Positions 1-8,405 are shown, numbered from the stretch's first letter. The stretch is DNA of 28,713 nt from JBAWYM01 sp037143575 (GCA_037143575.1 JBAWYM010000020.1:1-28713); one strand, 5' to 3'. Notes: generated by a model from the sequence alone, not told the origin. Translations and numbers: made by a program.

Positions 1-57
1 CCGGAAAGACCGGAACATGTTTATTGTGAGGAGTGCTATTTGAAGGAGGTGTATTAG
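1..57 (+). CDS. C-terminal fragment of a Cys-rich CxxC-repeat protein (cut by window edge)
   Basis: Frame 1 from base 1 reads PERPEHVYCEECYLKEVY and stops at TAG (55-57). This ending is nearly the same as the ends of the proteins at 255-1922 (VCEDCYLKEVY) and 23398-25098 (YCEECYLKEVY), so it is the tail of a third family member. The visible CxxC would be the second half of the C-terminal zinc-ribbon-like knuckle. The sequence after the stop (about 61-100) also resembles the sequence after the stop of the next gene, which suggests local tandem duplication. The rest of the gene lies outside the window. Confidence 0.8.
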   Translation, partial: PERPEHVYCEECYLKEVY

Positions 58-178
58 CACTGATGTACGATTGTTGATTGGCGAATTGCGATTTGCATTC
101 AAATATGTAGGGAGCACGATTCTTTCGTACGGGACTCATCATAAACTTTGTATCTGAATGGAGCCTAGCATGAGACCC

Positions 179-195
179 GCGGGAACGAATCCCGC
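179..195. repeat. REP-like short hairpin
   Basis: GCGGGA-ACGAA-TCCCGC forms a 6-bp stem with a 5-nt loop in the gap between two Cys-rich paralogues. It resembles the G/C-rich hairpins beside the transposase gene at 22629-23318. The rest of the gap (58-254) holds AT-rich word repeats and no coding sequence that I can support. Confidence 0.45.
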
Positions 196-254
196 TCCCT
201 GAATATTTTGTACCCCAAGAGAAGCCCGCTGATTCTTTCCCATGAGTTGGCCCC

Positions 255-1922
255 ATGGTACTGTTGAGATTGATGTCCCCGATCTGCCCCATGACCGGCC
301 TGTCCTTCGAGGTCTCGTCCGAAGAGAAGGCGCTGCGGAAGAAGCTTGGGGTCGAAGGTTTACCGCAGTTCCATCCCGTCTTCCGCTTCATGCAGCTCGG
401 TGCTTTCTGGCAGCACTGGAATCTCTTTAAGCGGAAATGTGACAAGACTGGTCAGCAGATCATTTCCGTTTTTTCCGAGGATTGTCCGTATCCTGTGTGG
501 CACAAAGATGAGTGGATCAAGAATGCCGATCCGCCGGGTGCAGACTTCATCGAAGGACAGCCGGTCTTTCCACAGCTCTGGGATTTCTTCCGTCGCTCGC
601 CCATTGCACACAACATGGGCGCAGGGAACGAGAATTGTGAGTACACCGATGACGTCTGGTACTCCAAGAATTGTTATCTCTTTCATTCCGCATTGGAATG
701 CGAAGATTGTCGTTACTGTTACCGGACGATTAAAGGGAAGGATTCGATGTACGCGGCGTTCGGATTCCAGTGCGAACGGACATTCGATCTCGTCTACTCA
801 CACAGCTGTTTCAATGTGTTGTTTGTTCTGAGCTGCTGGGATTGCCGGGATAGTGCTTTTCTTTATGATTGCCGCGGATGTTCGCATTGCTTCCTCTGCA
901 GCAACATGAGGAATGCGCAGTACTGTTTTGGTAATGAGCAATTGAGCAAAGAGGCGTATGAAGCGAAAGTCCGGGAGTGGGATCTCAGTTCTCAGAAGAT
1001 GTATGGACGCGCCAAGCAAGCGTTCCAAAGTATGCTGCGTGAACGAGCGTGGCACAGGGCTTCCTTCATTGAACGATCAGATCGGAGCACGGGGAATTAC
1101 ATCGATCATTCCAAGAATGCGCAGAACTGCTATTTCGTCGATGACACTGAGGATTCCATCAATGTCATGAGAACTACCGGATGCAAAGACTGTCTGGATA
1201 GCATCAGTCCCGCCGTGAATGTGCAGCTCGTCTACTACTCCTGCACCGTGCAGGATCAGTGTTACGACGTGCAATATGGCTACAACCTCGGGCAGTGCAA
1301 GTGGATGGAGTACTGCGCGCATTGTTTCCAGTGTCAGCACTGCTTCGGGTGCTGCGGGCTCACCGGCAAGAAGTACTACATTTTCAACAAACCCTTTGCC
1401 GAAGCCGACTATGAGCGCGAGAAGCAGCGGATTATTGACTCGATGAAGAGCACAGGCGAATACGGGAAGTTTTTCCCCGGCTTCTTCGCAGCCAATCCCT
1501 ACGATGAGAGCATTTCCGGATTCTACTGGCCGCTTGATGTTGAGTCTGCGAAGAAATACGGTTTCCGGTTGAGTGCGAAAACCCCCGTACGACCGTCTGT
1601 TGCTTTGGATGTGAGCGGGATTCCCGATCTCAGTGATCAGGCGCAGACGAGTCTTTCGAAGGAAACATTCTGGGATGAGAAAGCCAAGCGTCCTTTCCAG
1701 ATTCAAGCTGCGGACATGACGTTCGCACAGGAGATCGGTGCACCGTTGCCCACTTCTTTCTACGCGCGAAGGCTTCAGGAGAATTTTCGGATGGTTCCTT
1801 TCAATGGGATGTTGCGAAAGGCATCCTGCGGGAAATGCCAGAAGGAGGTCCAGACGAGCTGGCCGGGGGAGTTCGATGGGAGGATTGTGTGTGAGGATTG
1901 TTATTTGAAGGAGGTGTACTAA
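255..1922 (+). CDS. Cys-rich CxxC-repeat protein (family common in Patescibacteria, function unknown)
   Basis: This protein of up to 555 aa has 33 cysteines, mostly as CxxC or CxxCxxC clusters between aromatic residues. The segments NCYLFHSALECEDCRYC and LYDCRGCSHCFLC recur at roughly regular spacing, suggesting a cysteine-lined solenoid or serial metal-binding knuckles. The end is a zinc-ribbon-like CGKC-x17-CEDC followed by YLKEVY. It is a full-length paralogue of the gene at 23398-25098: both share the KRKCDxTG motif near residue 60, an F-FF block, the Cys core and the tail. Unlike that paralogue, its N-terminus lacks the CPDCR knuckle, so the N-terminal zinc site seems lost. Start: 255 is the longest, but the ATG at 273 (MSPICPMTG) aligns better with the paralogue. 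No function is known to me. I recall the family from CPR genomes under uninformative names. Confidence 0.85.
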   Translation: MVLLRLMSPICPMTGLSFEVSSEEKALRKKLGVEGLPQFHPVFRFMQLGAFWQHWNLFKRKCDKTGQQIISVFSEDCPYPVWHKDEWIKNADPPGADFIEGQPVFPQLWDFFRRSPIAHNMGAGNENCEYTDDVWYSKNCYLFHSALECEDCRYCYRTIKGKDSMYAAFGFQCERTFDLVYSHSCFNVLFVLSCWDCRDSAFLYDCRGCSHCFLCSNMRNAQYCFGNEQLSKEAYEAKVREWDLSSQKMYGRAKQAFQSMLRERAWHRASFIERSDRSTGNYIDHSKNAQNCYFVDDTEDSINVMRTTGCKDCLDSISPAVNVQLVYYSCTVQDQCYDVQYGYNLGQCKWMEYCAHCFQCQHCFGCCGLTGKKYYIFNKPFAEADYEREKQRIIDSMKSTGEYGKFFPGFFAANPYDESISGFYWPLDVESAKKYGFRLSAKTPVRPSVALDVSGIPDLSDQAQTSLSKETFWDEKAKRPFQIQAADMTFAQEIGAPLPTSFYARRLQENFRMVPFNGMLRKASCGKCQKEVQTSWPGEFDGRIVCEDCYLKEVY

Positions 1923-1974
1923 TCGGATTTGCGATTTTATGATTGTCGAATGGCGATTTGCTTGGAACCTTCCT

Positions 1975-2244
1975 TCATTTCACTGCTAATACCCTGAGCT
2001 GACTTCCATGTCGCCGAAGATGTTTGCGCACTTTTGGCAATTGCACGACTTCGATGTCGTCCAGGCGCTCATAGAAGTTGCCGGATTTGATGAAGAGGAG
2101 ATTGATCTGTCTATCCATGTGGTTGAAATGTGCGTGCACTTCTTTGCGGAAAGAATCTACCTGTTCACTCAATCTTCTCTCCATGACTCGCATGTGATCG
2201 AGAAGGATGCTTGGAGTAATGCCATTGTCCCATGAATTGGTCAT
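1975..2244 (-). CDS. Small coiled-coil hypothetical protein
   Basis: The 89-aa reading starts MTNSWDNGITPSILLDHM and continues with a heptad-like, charged helical stretch (MERRLSEQVDSFRKEV, then FYERLDDIEVV). It ends with basic residues. Small proteins with an ILLDHM-type start and an RLDDIE helix look familiar from Patescibacteria, but I cannot name a family. An in-frame ATG at 2295 would add 17 residues; the shorter start is preferred because the extra residues look unstructured. No Shine-Dalgarno site is visible before either start. It is divergent from the ATPase gene at 2395. The plus-strand reading of the same DNA (2008-2235) is judged a shadow. Confidence 0.55.
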   Translation of the reverse strand: MTNSWDNGITPSILLDHMRVMERRLSEQVDSFRKEVHAHFNHMDRQINLLFIKSGNFYERLDDIEVVQLPKVRKHLRRHGSQLRVLAVK

Positions 2245-2357
2245 GATGCAGGAGGGTGAGGTGCCGATCCTATGAGTCCGGAAAGTTCCGTGCAAGGTGC
2301 ATTATCGTTCACCTGGATATTTGGTGAGGATCGGCTTGCCCTTCATCTTCTTTCCCG

Positions 2358-2386
2358 TTTACTCAGAGCCAAAATTCAGGGATAAT
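2358..2386 (+). promoter_or_regulatory. Predicted promoter of the VirD4/TraG-like ATPase gene
   Basis: TTTACT (2358-2363), a 17-nt spacer, then GATAAT (2381-2386). The -10 box ends 8 nt before the ATG at 2395, so the transcript would have almost no leader. A GGAG abuts the ATG and is too close to act as a Shine-Dalgarno site. Confidence 0.5.
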
Positions 2387-2394
2387 AGTAGGAG

Positions 2395-4638
2395 ATGGCC
2401 GGTCTTCGTTATCTGCATATCATCGTTCCCCAGGGAACCAAGGACAACAAGAAGCGGGAATCAAACTTCCAGGATCTCCTGGTGAGTCTACGCAATACCA
2501 TCACGCAGGTTCGGTTCTCGCTGGAGTACTTCGGCTATGAGCAGTACACGTACTTCTATTTGGTGATGGATGAAAAGTATAAGGAGACGTTGGAGGGTCT
2601 GATCTACGCAACTTTCCCCGATGCTGAGATCCGTGAGACCAAGGATTACACCGCCTGGTTCGATCTGACCAAGCACCACTTCGCCGGGATCGAGCTCTTC
2701 GAGAAGGAGAGCGAGGTGTATCCCATCAAGACGTACGAGAAGTTCGAAGAAGACAGTATGTCGCGCATTTTCTCGGTGAATTCCAAGATCGAAGCAGGGG
2801 AGCAGGTGTGGGTGCAGATTATCGCGGAGCCACAGTCGGACAATGCGATGTACCACTTCAAGCATGGGTGGCACTACCGGTTCGCCGCTCTGAAGAAGTT
2901 CTTCTCTATCCGCGATCGTATGCGGAAGGACGGGTACAGCGGGATTCAGAAGGTGCGCAATGATCTTGCACATGAGAAGGAGAAAGTGAAACCGTACACC
3001 GTCTCCATTCGATGCGCGTACGTCGCCAAGACGTTTGCCGAGGCCTCGCGCAAGCTCGAAGCGGTGAAGAACAGCTTTTACCACTTCAATGACTCCGATA
3101 TCAACGGGTTCACTTCTTCCAACGCAACAGAGTCCGGAAGCTTCCTCCGTCAGTTCCGGGCCCGTACTCATGCCAAGCACTTCATCCTCAATGCCAAGGA
3201 AGTGGCTACCCTCTACCATTTCCCCAACGCCGACTACGTCCATCATATCGTGCACGTCCTCGCCCGCAAGTCCGATCCTCCTATGGATTTGCCGCGTGCC
3301 GGCGAACATGAGGTGAGTACCTTCGGGATGACGAACTACCACAATAATTTCGTGAAGTTCGGCATCAAGCTGGAGGACCGCCGCCGTCACCTCTACGTCG
3401 TCGGGAAATCCGGCTCCGGGAAGAGCAAGCTCCTCGAGCTCCTCATCAATGAAGATCTTCAGCAGGGTCGTGGAGTAGCCGTCCTCGATCCGCACGGAGA
3501 CCTCGTCGATAACGTTCTGCGCTACGTTCCCAAGAACCGCATCAATGATGTCGTCCTCTTCGATCCGTCCGATTCGGACTTCCCGATTGCCTTCAATCCC
3601 CTCGAGAAGGTGGAGGAGGCGTACCGCATGCAGCTCACCATCGGTTTCCTTGATATCTTCAAGAAGCTCTTTGGTGACAACTGGACGTACCGCTTGGAGC
3701 ACGTGCTCCGCTACACCACACTCGCGCTCCTCGACAGCCCCAATACGACGGTGCTCTCGATTCTCAAAATGCTGACGGACAAGAATTACCGCCAGAAGAT
3801 CGTCTCCCGTATCCAGGACAACGTGGTGAAGAGCTTCTGGGTGAGTGAGTTCGCCGCGTGGTCCGAGAAGTTCGATGCCGAGGCTATCACGCCGCTCCTC
3901 AACAAAGTCGGTCAGTTCGTGGCGACGAATATGATCCGCAATATCGTCGGCCAGCCGGATACGCAGTTCCAGATTCGCGACATCATGGACAACAAGAAGA
4001 TCCTGCTCATGAAAGTGAGTAAAGGGCTTTTGGGTGAAGAGAACTCCTCGCTCGTCGGTTCCATGCTCATCACCAAGATGTACCAGGCGGCGATGGCGCG
4101 GGCGAATGTGCTCGAGGAACAGCGCGCGGACTTCTACTTCTACGTCGATGAATTCCAGAACTTCGCTACAGACACCTTTTACGAGATCCTCTCCGAGGCC
4201 CGCAAGTACCACCTGAACCTCACGATCGCTCACCAGTACATGGGACAGTTATCGAGCAAAATCCGCCAGACCGTTTTCGGCAATGTTGGCTCCATGGTGA
4301 GCTTCCGTGTGGGGGCCGAGGATGCCAAGATCCTCGCAGAGGAATACGATCCGATCTTCAAGGAACGTGACATTATCAACCTCGGTGTGCGTGAGTTTTA
4401 CATCAAGATGTCGGTGAAGGGCGAGATTCGCGAGCCGTTCTCCGGCCGAACGTTGGATGTGCCAAAAGTGACCGAAGACTATTCGAAGGAGATTCAAACT
4501 CTCTCCCGCAAAAAGTATTCGCATAGCAAGAAGGAGGTGGAGGAGACACTCAAGAAGTGGGATGAGGCTGCCAGTGCGCCGCCGAAGGAAGGGGAGGTGA
4601 GTTCGGTGGAGGAGAAGTTCGAGGAGCCGATTATTTAG
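2395..4638 (+). CDS. VirD4/TraG-like P-loop ATPase (type IV secretion DNA-binding domain family)
   Basis: The 747-aa protein has a Walker A motif GKSGSGKS at residues 337-344, followed by VLDPHGDLV and then a Walker B FYVDEFQNF with D585/E586. This is the layout of the HerA/FtsK-class VirD4/TraG coupling ATPases that pump DNA or protein. The sensor region (IAHQYMGQL) follows Walker B. The first ~320 residues form a separate globular domain. No membrane segment is visible, unlike classical VirD4, so a cytosolic or peripherally bound hexamer is likely. The charged C-terminus (EEVEETLKKWDE type) looks disordered. No relaxase, VirB4 or pilin gene is nearby, so a conjugation role is not shown. DNA import, as in competence, or DNA segregation are alternatives. 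Confidence 0.85.
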   Translation: MAGLRYLHIIVPQGTKDNKKRESNFQDLLVSLRNTITQVRFSLEYFGYEQYTYFYLVMDEKYKETLEGLIYATFPDAEIRETKDYTAWFDLTKHHFAGIELFEKESEVYPIKTYEKFEEDSMSRIFSVNSKIEAGEQVWVQIIAEPQSDNAMYHFKHGWHYRFAALKKFFSIRDRMRKDGYSGIQKVRNDLAHEKEKVKPYTVSIRCAYVAKTFAEASRKLEAVKNSFYHFNDSDINGFTSSNATESGSFLRQFRARTHAKHFILNAKEVATLYHFPNADYVHHIVHVLARKSDPPMDLPRAGEHEVSTFGMTNYHNNFVKFGIKLEDRRRHLYVVGKSGSGKSKLLELLINEDLQQGRGVAVLDPHGDLVDNVLRYVPKNRINDVVLFDPSDSDFPIAFNPLEKVEEAYRMQLTIGFLDIFKKLFGDNWTYRLEHVLRYTTLALLDSPNTTVLSILKMLTDKNYRQKIVSRIQDNVVKSFWVSEFAAWSEKFDAEAITPLLNKVGQFVATNMIRNIVGQPDTQFQIRDIMDNKKILLMKVSKGLLGEENSSLVGSMLITKMYQAAMARANVLEEQRADFYFYVDEFQNFATDTFYEILSEARKYHLNLTIAHQYMGQLSSKIRQTVFGNVGSMVSFRVGAEDAKILAEEYDPIFKERDIINLGVREFYIKMSVKGEIREPFSGRTLDVPKVTEDYSKEIQTLSRKKYSHSKKEVEETLKKWDEAASAPPKEGEVSSVEEKFEEPII

Positions 4639-4639
4639 G

Positions 4640-4768
4640 GATTGGGGATTAGTGTATTGGGGATGAGCTTGATTGGATGTGGGAATCTCTCAACGTGGAC
4701 CATTGGCCATTGATGCATTGGCCAATGACTCAATGACTCAATGGCCAATAATTCTATGATCTGGAAGC
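4640..4768. repeat. Intergenic word-repeat palindrome (TTGGCCATTG family)
   Basis: The gap holds repeated words such as ACCATTGGCCATTGATG and CAATGACTCAATGGCCAAT, arranged so that the left half is an imperfect reverse complement of the right half. Related words recur at 7240-7390, 8418-8555 and 12647-12700. No open frame is supported. It could fold as a hairpin at the 3' end of the ATPase transcript. Confidence 0.6.
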
Positions 4769-4769
4769 C

Positions 4770-4798
4770 TTCAAAATTGAAGGAAATTCCTGTATACT
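4770..4798 (+). promoter_or_regulatory. Predicted promoter of the DUF4015-type glycosidase gene
   Basis: TTCAAA (4770-4775), a 17-nt spacer, then TATACT (4793-4798), 15 nt before the ATG at 4814. Both boxes match sigma-70-type consensus well and the spacing is ideal. No Shine-Dalgarno site lies in the short leader. Confidence 0.6.
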
Positions 4799-4813
4799 AT
4801 CTTTAACATTCAC

Positions 4814-6370
4814 ATGCAATTCCATGCTTCCCCCATCACAGATCTTCAATCTGTGAAATGGCAGACGCGCTCTGCGTTTTTCTCCACTTTGCATGCGGAT
4901 CCGGGAATTTCCCGCAGACCACGAGCGCATTCTCTGATACTCTCCGAGTCCTTGTTCGTGCTCTCCATGTTTACCGTCGGCCTGACGACTGCGGTGCTCG
5001 CTCGTGGATGGCTTCCCGCTTCGGAAAAAGCCAATACCACTTCAGCATTGGTGGCGTACCAGCGTGAAATCAACACCATCACTCCATTCCGTTCCCGCAT
5101 GATTCGTCAGCAGGTTCTCCCTGTTATTCTTCATGGAGCTCCGGATGTCGTTATTCCTCAGGCGGAATCCGATGGCGTCGTTGATCCATTCAATGGTGCC
5201 GAAAGTGGTGGTTCCGTGGGATCTGGTGCTGCGGCAGGGTTCTCCGTTCCATCCAGAATGCGCTCTTCGCTTCCGCTGGCCCCTCTCACTTCCGCGCAGC
5301 GCATAGAACAACGAAGACAAGAGCGTATTTCAGCGCGGGGAATTTCCTCACCTCTTTCCCCTCAGGAGATTCCACCACTTTCCTCGTCTCAGCTCCCTCC
5401 TCCGCAGATTGGCGTCTATATGACACCATCGAGTATCAAGAATGAGAAGTTCTTCACTGAGACGCTCGACCACCTCGGCTCACTCTCCGGTGCGGCACTG
5501 GTGTTCGATGTGAAGGGCGGGAAGGTTTTCTTCCACTCCAACGCCGAGATGGCCACCAAGTTGGGGCTCGTCAGCCCCACCTATGATTTAGAAAAAGTCT
5601 TGAGTATCGCTCATGAGCGTGGAATCTATACGATCGGACGGTTCATCGCCGTGAAGGATCCGAGTCTCGCTCAAGCGCTTCCTGAGATACAAATACGCCA
5701 TCCACTCACCGATCGGAGTGTGGGGAATGTATGGGTGGATCCGGGGAATGGCACGGTCTTGGCCTACAATGAGGAAATTATCCGGGAACTGGCAAGAGCA
5801 GGGATCGATGAGATCAATCTCGATTACATCCGCTATCCCACGGAGTACGCCCAAGCTTCCATAGGTTTGCACGGCGCCGCCAAGTCCGATCATCTGGAGA
5901 AGTTCATCGAGATGGCGCGGCGTGTTATTGACGAAGAAGGCGGGCGTACCAAGCTCGGGATCAGTGCTTACGCGATCCTTGGCTGGGACTATCCCATCAA
6001 TCTGGAGGCGATCGGCCAGGATGTGGTGCGCTTCGCTCCGCTCCTCGACGTCATATCACCCATGGCTTACCCGGCGACGTTTGCGGAGGGTGCGTATTAC
6101 AATCCTGCCCGACATCCGGTGAGCCGAATGTATTACCTCGTGTACCGCACACTCACAGGGTACCGGGAGCTTCTCGGAGAAGAGCATGCCTGGAAACTCC
6201 GTCCGTGGATTCAGGGCTACGGCATCACGTCCAAGAATTTGAAAGATGAGATTCAGGCAGTCTTCGATTCCGGTTCCTGCGGGTTTCAGATCTGGAGCGC
6301 TGGGAATAACTACGGAACTTTCTACAATATGCTCGATCAGGTGAAGAGGCCGGAGGCGTGCGGCGTTTGA
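4814..6370 (+). CDS. Membrane-anchored DUF4015-type putative glycoside hydrolase
   Basis: The 518-aa protein has a basic N-terminus, one hydrophobic segment at about residues 43-63 (FVLSMFTVGLTTAVLA), a Ser/Pro/Gln-rich linker to about 197, then a TIM-barrel-like domain to the end. The catalytic domain begins PPPQIGVYMTPSS and carries LVFDVKGGKV, the strand INLDYIRYPTEY (about 335-346), DVISPMAYP and GFQIWSAGNNY. These match the DUF4015 family of putative glycosyl hydrolases as I know it. The Asp in LDYIRYP is the likely active-site residue. Topology suggests a cell-surface enzyme tethered by its N-terminus. The substrate is unknown; surface or exogenous polysaccharide is an inference. The gene ends with TGA, showing that TGA is a stop here. 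Confidence 0.8.
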   Translation: MQFHASPITDLQSVKWQTRSAFFSTLHADPGISRRPRAHSLILSESLFVLSMFTVGLTTAVLARGWLPASEKANTTSALVAYQREINTITPFRSRMIRQQVLPVILHGAPDVVIPQAESDGVVDPFNGAESGGSVGSGAAAGFSVPSRMRSSLPLAPLTSAQRIEQRRQERISARGISSPLSPQEIPPLSSSQLPPPQIGVYMTPSSIKNEKFFTETLDHLGSLSGAALVFDVKGGKVFFHSNAEMATKLGLVSPTYDLEKVLSIAHERGIYTIGRFIAVKDPSLAQALPEIQIRHPLTDRSVGNVWVDPGNGTVLAYNEEIIRELARAGIDEINLDYIRYPTEYAQASIGLHGAAKSDHLEKFIEMARRVIDEEGGRTKLGISAYAILGWDYPINLEAIGQDVVRFAPLLDVISPMAYPATFAEGAYYNPARHPVSRMYYLVYRTLTGYRELLGEEHAWKLRPWIQGYGITSKNLKDEIQAVFDSGSCGFQIWSAGNNYGTFYNMLDQVKRPEACGV

Positions 6371-6384
6371 GGTATGAGAGGTAA

Positions 6385-6496
6385 GGAAAGAGGTTATAGA
6401 GGCCTGATAGGTGAGGTACGAGAGGTTTAAGAGTATGTCATAGAAATCTGATAGATTTGGTTAAAAATACCTATCTGGCTTCTATAACCTCTTTCC
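6385..6496. repeat. Intergenic inverted repeat (GAGGTTATAGAGGCCTGATAGG family)
   Basis: The left arm (6385-6412) and right arm (6469-6496) are reverse complements over 28 nt with 2 mismatches, separated by 56 nt of related words. Related arms occur at 16232-16270 (half) and 19147-19214 (both arms). It sits between the glycosidase and the pseudouridine synthase. There is no poly-T tract, so it is not a canonical terminator. Confidence 0.75.
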
Positions 6497-6540
6497 ATCG
6501 TCTCAAGCCTCCCGCTCAATAGGAGCCAACTACAGAAGCA

Positions 6541-6549
6541 TGCTACCCT
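6541..6549 (+). promoter_or_regulatory. Extended -10 promoter of the RluA-type gene, leaderless
   Basis: TGC-TACCCT places an extended -10 box exactly 6 nt before the ATG at 6556. Initiation 6-7 nt after the box would fall on the start codon. Confidence 0.5.
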
Positions 6550-6555
6550 TCTCCT

Positions 6556-7239
6556 ATGTTCTCCCCCCATCGTATCCTCTTCCAGGATGATCATCTCCTC
6601 GCCGTCAATAAGCTCTGCGGGGAACTGGTCGTGGCCGGCGGGGAACGGCTGAAGTCCGGTCACAAGGCCGATGGGATCACGCTTCCACTCCTCGATTTCC
6701 TCCGGAAGGATTACCCAGGCCTCAAGCCTCTGCATCGTCTGGACTTCGAGACGTCGGGGGTCGTGGTCTTTGCTAAGCATGGGTCCATTGCCGAGAAGGT
6801 GATCGCTACCAAGTTCGCCGGCTGGGTGAAGACGTACGTTGCCCTCCTTTCGGGTGTCCTCCCCAAGCCATCCGGTGAGATTTCGGCACGGCTTCCTTCC
6901 AGAGGAGGTGAGGACATTCCGGCCAAGACGCTGTACCGAGTCCTCCAGAAATTTGCGAATTCCACGCTCGTCGAAGTCACTATCGAAGGGGGCCGTCATC
7001 ACCAAATCCGCCGTCACTTCGCCTTCCTCCGTCACCCGCTCGTGCTCGATGAGCTGTACGGGCACAAGGGTTACAATCGCGTGTTCTCCCAGGAATTCCG
7101 TTACCATCGCTTCTTCCTCCATGCATCCGTTCTGGAGTTTCCGCATCCGGTGACGGGGGAGAAGATGAAGATTGAAGCGGAGATGCCGAGGTCGTTTGAG
7201 GATGTATTGAAGAAACTGAGAGCACTGTCGGGGAAATGA
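6556..7239 (+). CDS. RluA-family RNA pseudouridine synthase
   Basis: This 227-aa cytosolic enzyme should convert uridine to pseudouridine in rRNA or tRNA. The signature HRLDFETSG spans residues 60-68, with D63 as the catalytic aspartate. Downstream, KTYVALLSG, a KTLYRVL strand and GGRHHQIRRHFAFLRHPLVLDELYG match the later RluA motifs, including the conserved Arg of the RHQIR-type motif. No S4 RNA-binding domain precedes the catalytic core, which puts it with the short RluA forms. Which RluA/RluC/RluD or TruC subgroup it belongs to cannot be told by eye. The start is fixed by the -10 box just upstream and by FSPHRILFQDD, the first core strand. The stop is TGA. Confidence 0.88.
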   Translation: MFSPHRILFQDDHLLAVNKLCGELVVAGGERLKSGHKADGITLPLLDFLRKDYPGLKPLHRLDFETSGVVVFAKHGSIAEKVIATKFAGWVKTYVALLSGVLPKPSGEISARLPSRGGEDIPAKTLYRVLQKFANSTLVEVTIEGGRHHQIRRHFAFLRHPLVLDELYGHKGYNRVFSQEFRYHRFFLHASVLEFPHPVTGEKMKIEAEMPRSFEDVLKKLRALSGK

Positions 7240-7398
7240 CCAATAGCCAAACTTGTAGTGAGCCGAGACGAACTATCCCAATGACCAGGGAAGAATCAAT
7301 AATCAAACCAAAATGGTCGAATAGTCATTGAACATTTTTTGATTTGGTCATTCCTTGGCCATTGGTGCTTGGTGCTTGGTCATTCGTCCATGTGACTA
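7240..7398. repeat. Intergenic word-repeat region (TTGGTCATT family)
   Basis: CCAATAGCCAAAC and CCCAATGACCAGGGAAG on the left pair imperfectly with TGGTCATTCCTTGGCCATTGG on the right. A half copy of the GTGAGCCGTGTCGAAC element (7256-7272, as GTGAGCCGAGACGAAC) lies inside. An in-frame upward extension of the trpS reading (ATG 7344) runs through this repeat and is rejected as a start. Confidence 0.6.
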
Positions 7399-7421
7399 TC
7401 ACTTCCTCACGCTCAACACTC

Positions 7422-7430
7422 TGCTACACT
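7422..7430 (+). promoter_or_regulatory. Extended -10 promoter of trpS, leaderless
   Basis: TGC-TACACT ends exactly 6 nt before the ATG at 7437. The same spacing is seen at the RluA-type and maf genes. There is no Shine-Dalgarno site. Confidence 0.55.
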
Positions 7431-7436
7431 TTTACC

Positions 7437-8405
7437 ATGCGCGTCCTCTCCGGTATCCAGCCCTCCGGCCAAATCCACCTCGGCAATTACTTCGGTTCCA
7501 TCAAGCCCAATCTCGATCTCCTCGGGAAGACGGACGAGAGCATCTACTTCATCGTCGATCTCCATGCGCTCACGACTGTGCAGGATCCTGAGATTTTACG
7601 GAAGAACCGTCAGGATGCGCTCCTCGATCTGCTCGCTTGTGGATTCGATCCGGCCAAGGCCATTGTGTTCTACCAGTCCGATGTCCCCGAGCACACGGAG
7701 CTCAGCTGGATCCTCTCGACCATTGCTCCGATGGGCTTATTCGAACGTGCCGTGAGCTACAAGGAGAAGGTGCAGAAGGGGATTTCGGCGAGTGTGGGGC
7801 TCTTCACCTATCCGGTGCTGATGGCGGCGGATATTCTCCTCTATGGGATCGACACTGTTCCAGTAGGGAAGGACCAGAAGCAGCATGTGGAGATCGCACG
7901 GGATCTTGCGATCAAGTTCAACAGTACATTCGGGAATACCTTCGTGGTTCCAGAACCGAAGATCCGTGAGGATGTGGCTGTGGTTCCCGGTACCGATGGC
8001 CAGAAGATGAGCAAGAGTTACGGTAATACCATTCCGCTCTTCGGACCGGAGAAGGCTATTTCGAAGGCGATCATGGGGATCGTCACAGATTCCAAAGATG
8101 TCGCCGCCCCCAAGGATTCGGAGGCGTGTGTGGTCTACCATTTGCACAAATTATTTTTGTCACCAGCCGAAGCCGAAGTCCTTGCCGAAAAATATCGTGC
8201 CGGAGGTTTGGGTTATGGTGATGCCAAGAAGCTTTTTTTCGCTGCGTACATGGAGTATTTCGCCTCGGCTCGTGTCAGGAGAGCGGAGCTGGAGAAGAAT
8301 CCGAAGGCGGTTGCGGAGATCGCGGCGGATGGAGCGAAGCGGGCGAGAGTTCTTGCAGGGGAAATGATGGAAAAGGTGCGGAAAGCTGTTGGGATTAGGG
8401 GGTAA
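7437..8405 (+). CDS. trpS: Tryptophanyl-tRNA synthetase
   Basis: The 322-aa class I aminoacyl-tRNA synthetase charges tRNA-Trp. The N-terminus MRVLSGIQPSGQIHLGNYFG holds the HIGH-type ATP motif as HLGN (14-17). GKDQKQHVEIARD (about 144-156) and the KMSKS motif at 190-194 (GQKMSKSYGN) follow, as in bacterial TrpRS. Length is normal for the family (about 320-340 aa). The start at 7437 is chosen over 7344 because it begins at the first conserved residue and lies 6 nt after the -10 box; the upstream in-frame sequence is intergenic repeat. It appears to be a single-gene transcription unit between two repeat-filled gaps. Confidence 0.95.
   Translation: MRVLSGIQPSGQIHLGNYFGSIKPNLDLLGKTDESIYFIVDLHALTTVQDPEILRKNRQDALLDLLACGFDPAKAIVFYQSDVPEHTELSWILSTIAPMGLFERAVSYKEKVQKGISASVGLFTYPVLMAADILLYGIDTVPVGKDQKQHVEIARDLAIKFNSTFGNTFVVPEPKIREDVAVVPGTDGQKMSKSYGNTIPLFGPEKAISKAIMGIVTDSKDVAAPKDSEACVVYHLHKLFLSPAEAEVLAEKYRAGGLGYGDAKKLFFAAYMEYFASARVRRAELEKNPKAVAEIAADGAKRARVLAGEMMEKVRKAVGIRG

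Noticed and set aside
242..430. 62-codon frame starting at 242, 5 nt after a GATTCT box
   Set aside because: The start context is tempting, but the product is in the wrong frame relative to the conserved Cys-rich protein and has no similarity to its paralogue.
2008..2235. 75-codon plus-strand frame opposite the small coiled-coil gene
   Set aside because: Lower helical regularity than the minus-strand reading, and a small plus-strand gene here would precede the ATPase gene without clear signals. The choice is not certain.
2488..4233. 581-codon open frame on the minus strand
   Set aside because: It is antisense to the VirD4/TraG-like gene, whose Walker motifs are clear. The translation is dominated by Val, Leu, Glu and His with no domain pattern, as expected from a shadow of a GC-biased gene.
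6385..6496. Rho-independent terminator reading of the intergenic inverted repeats
   Set aside because: The stems are long, A/T-rich and interrupted, and no poly-T tract follows. They may still affect RNA 3' ends, but they are not canonical terminators.
6427..7146. 239-codon minus-strand frame
   Set aside because: Antisense to the RluA-type gene and extends into the inverted repeat at 6385-6496.
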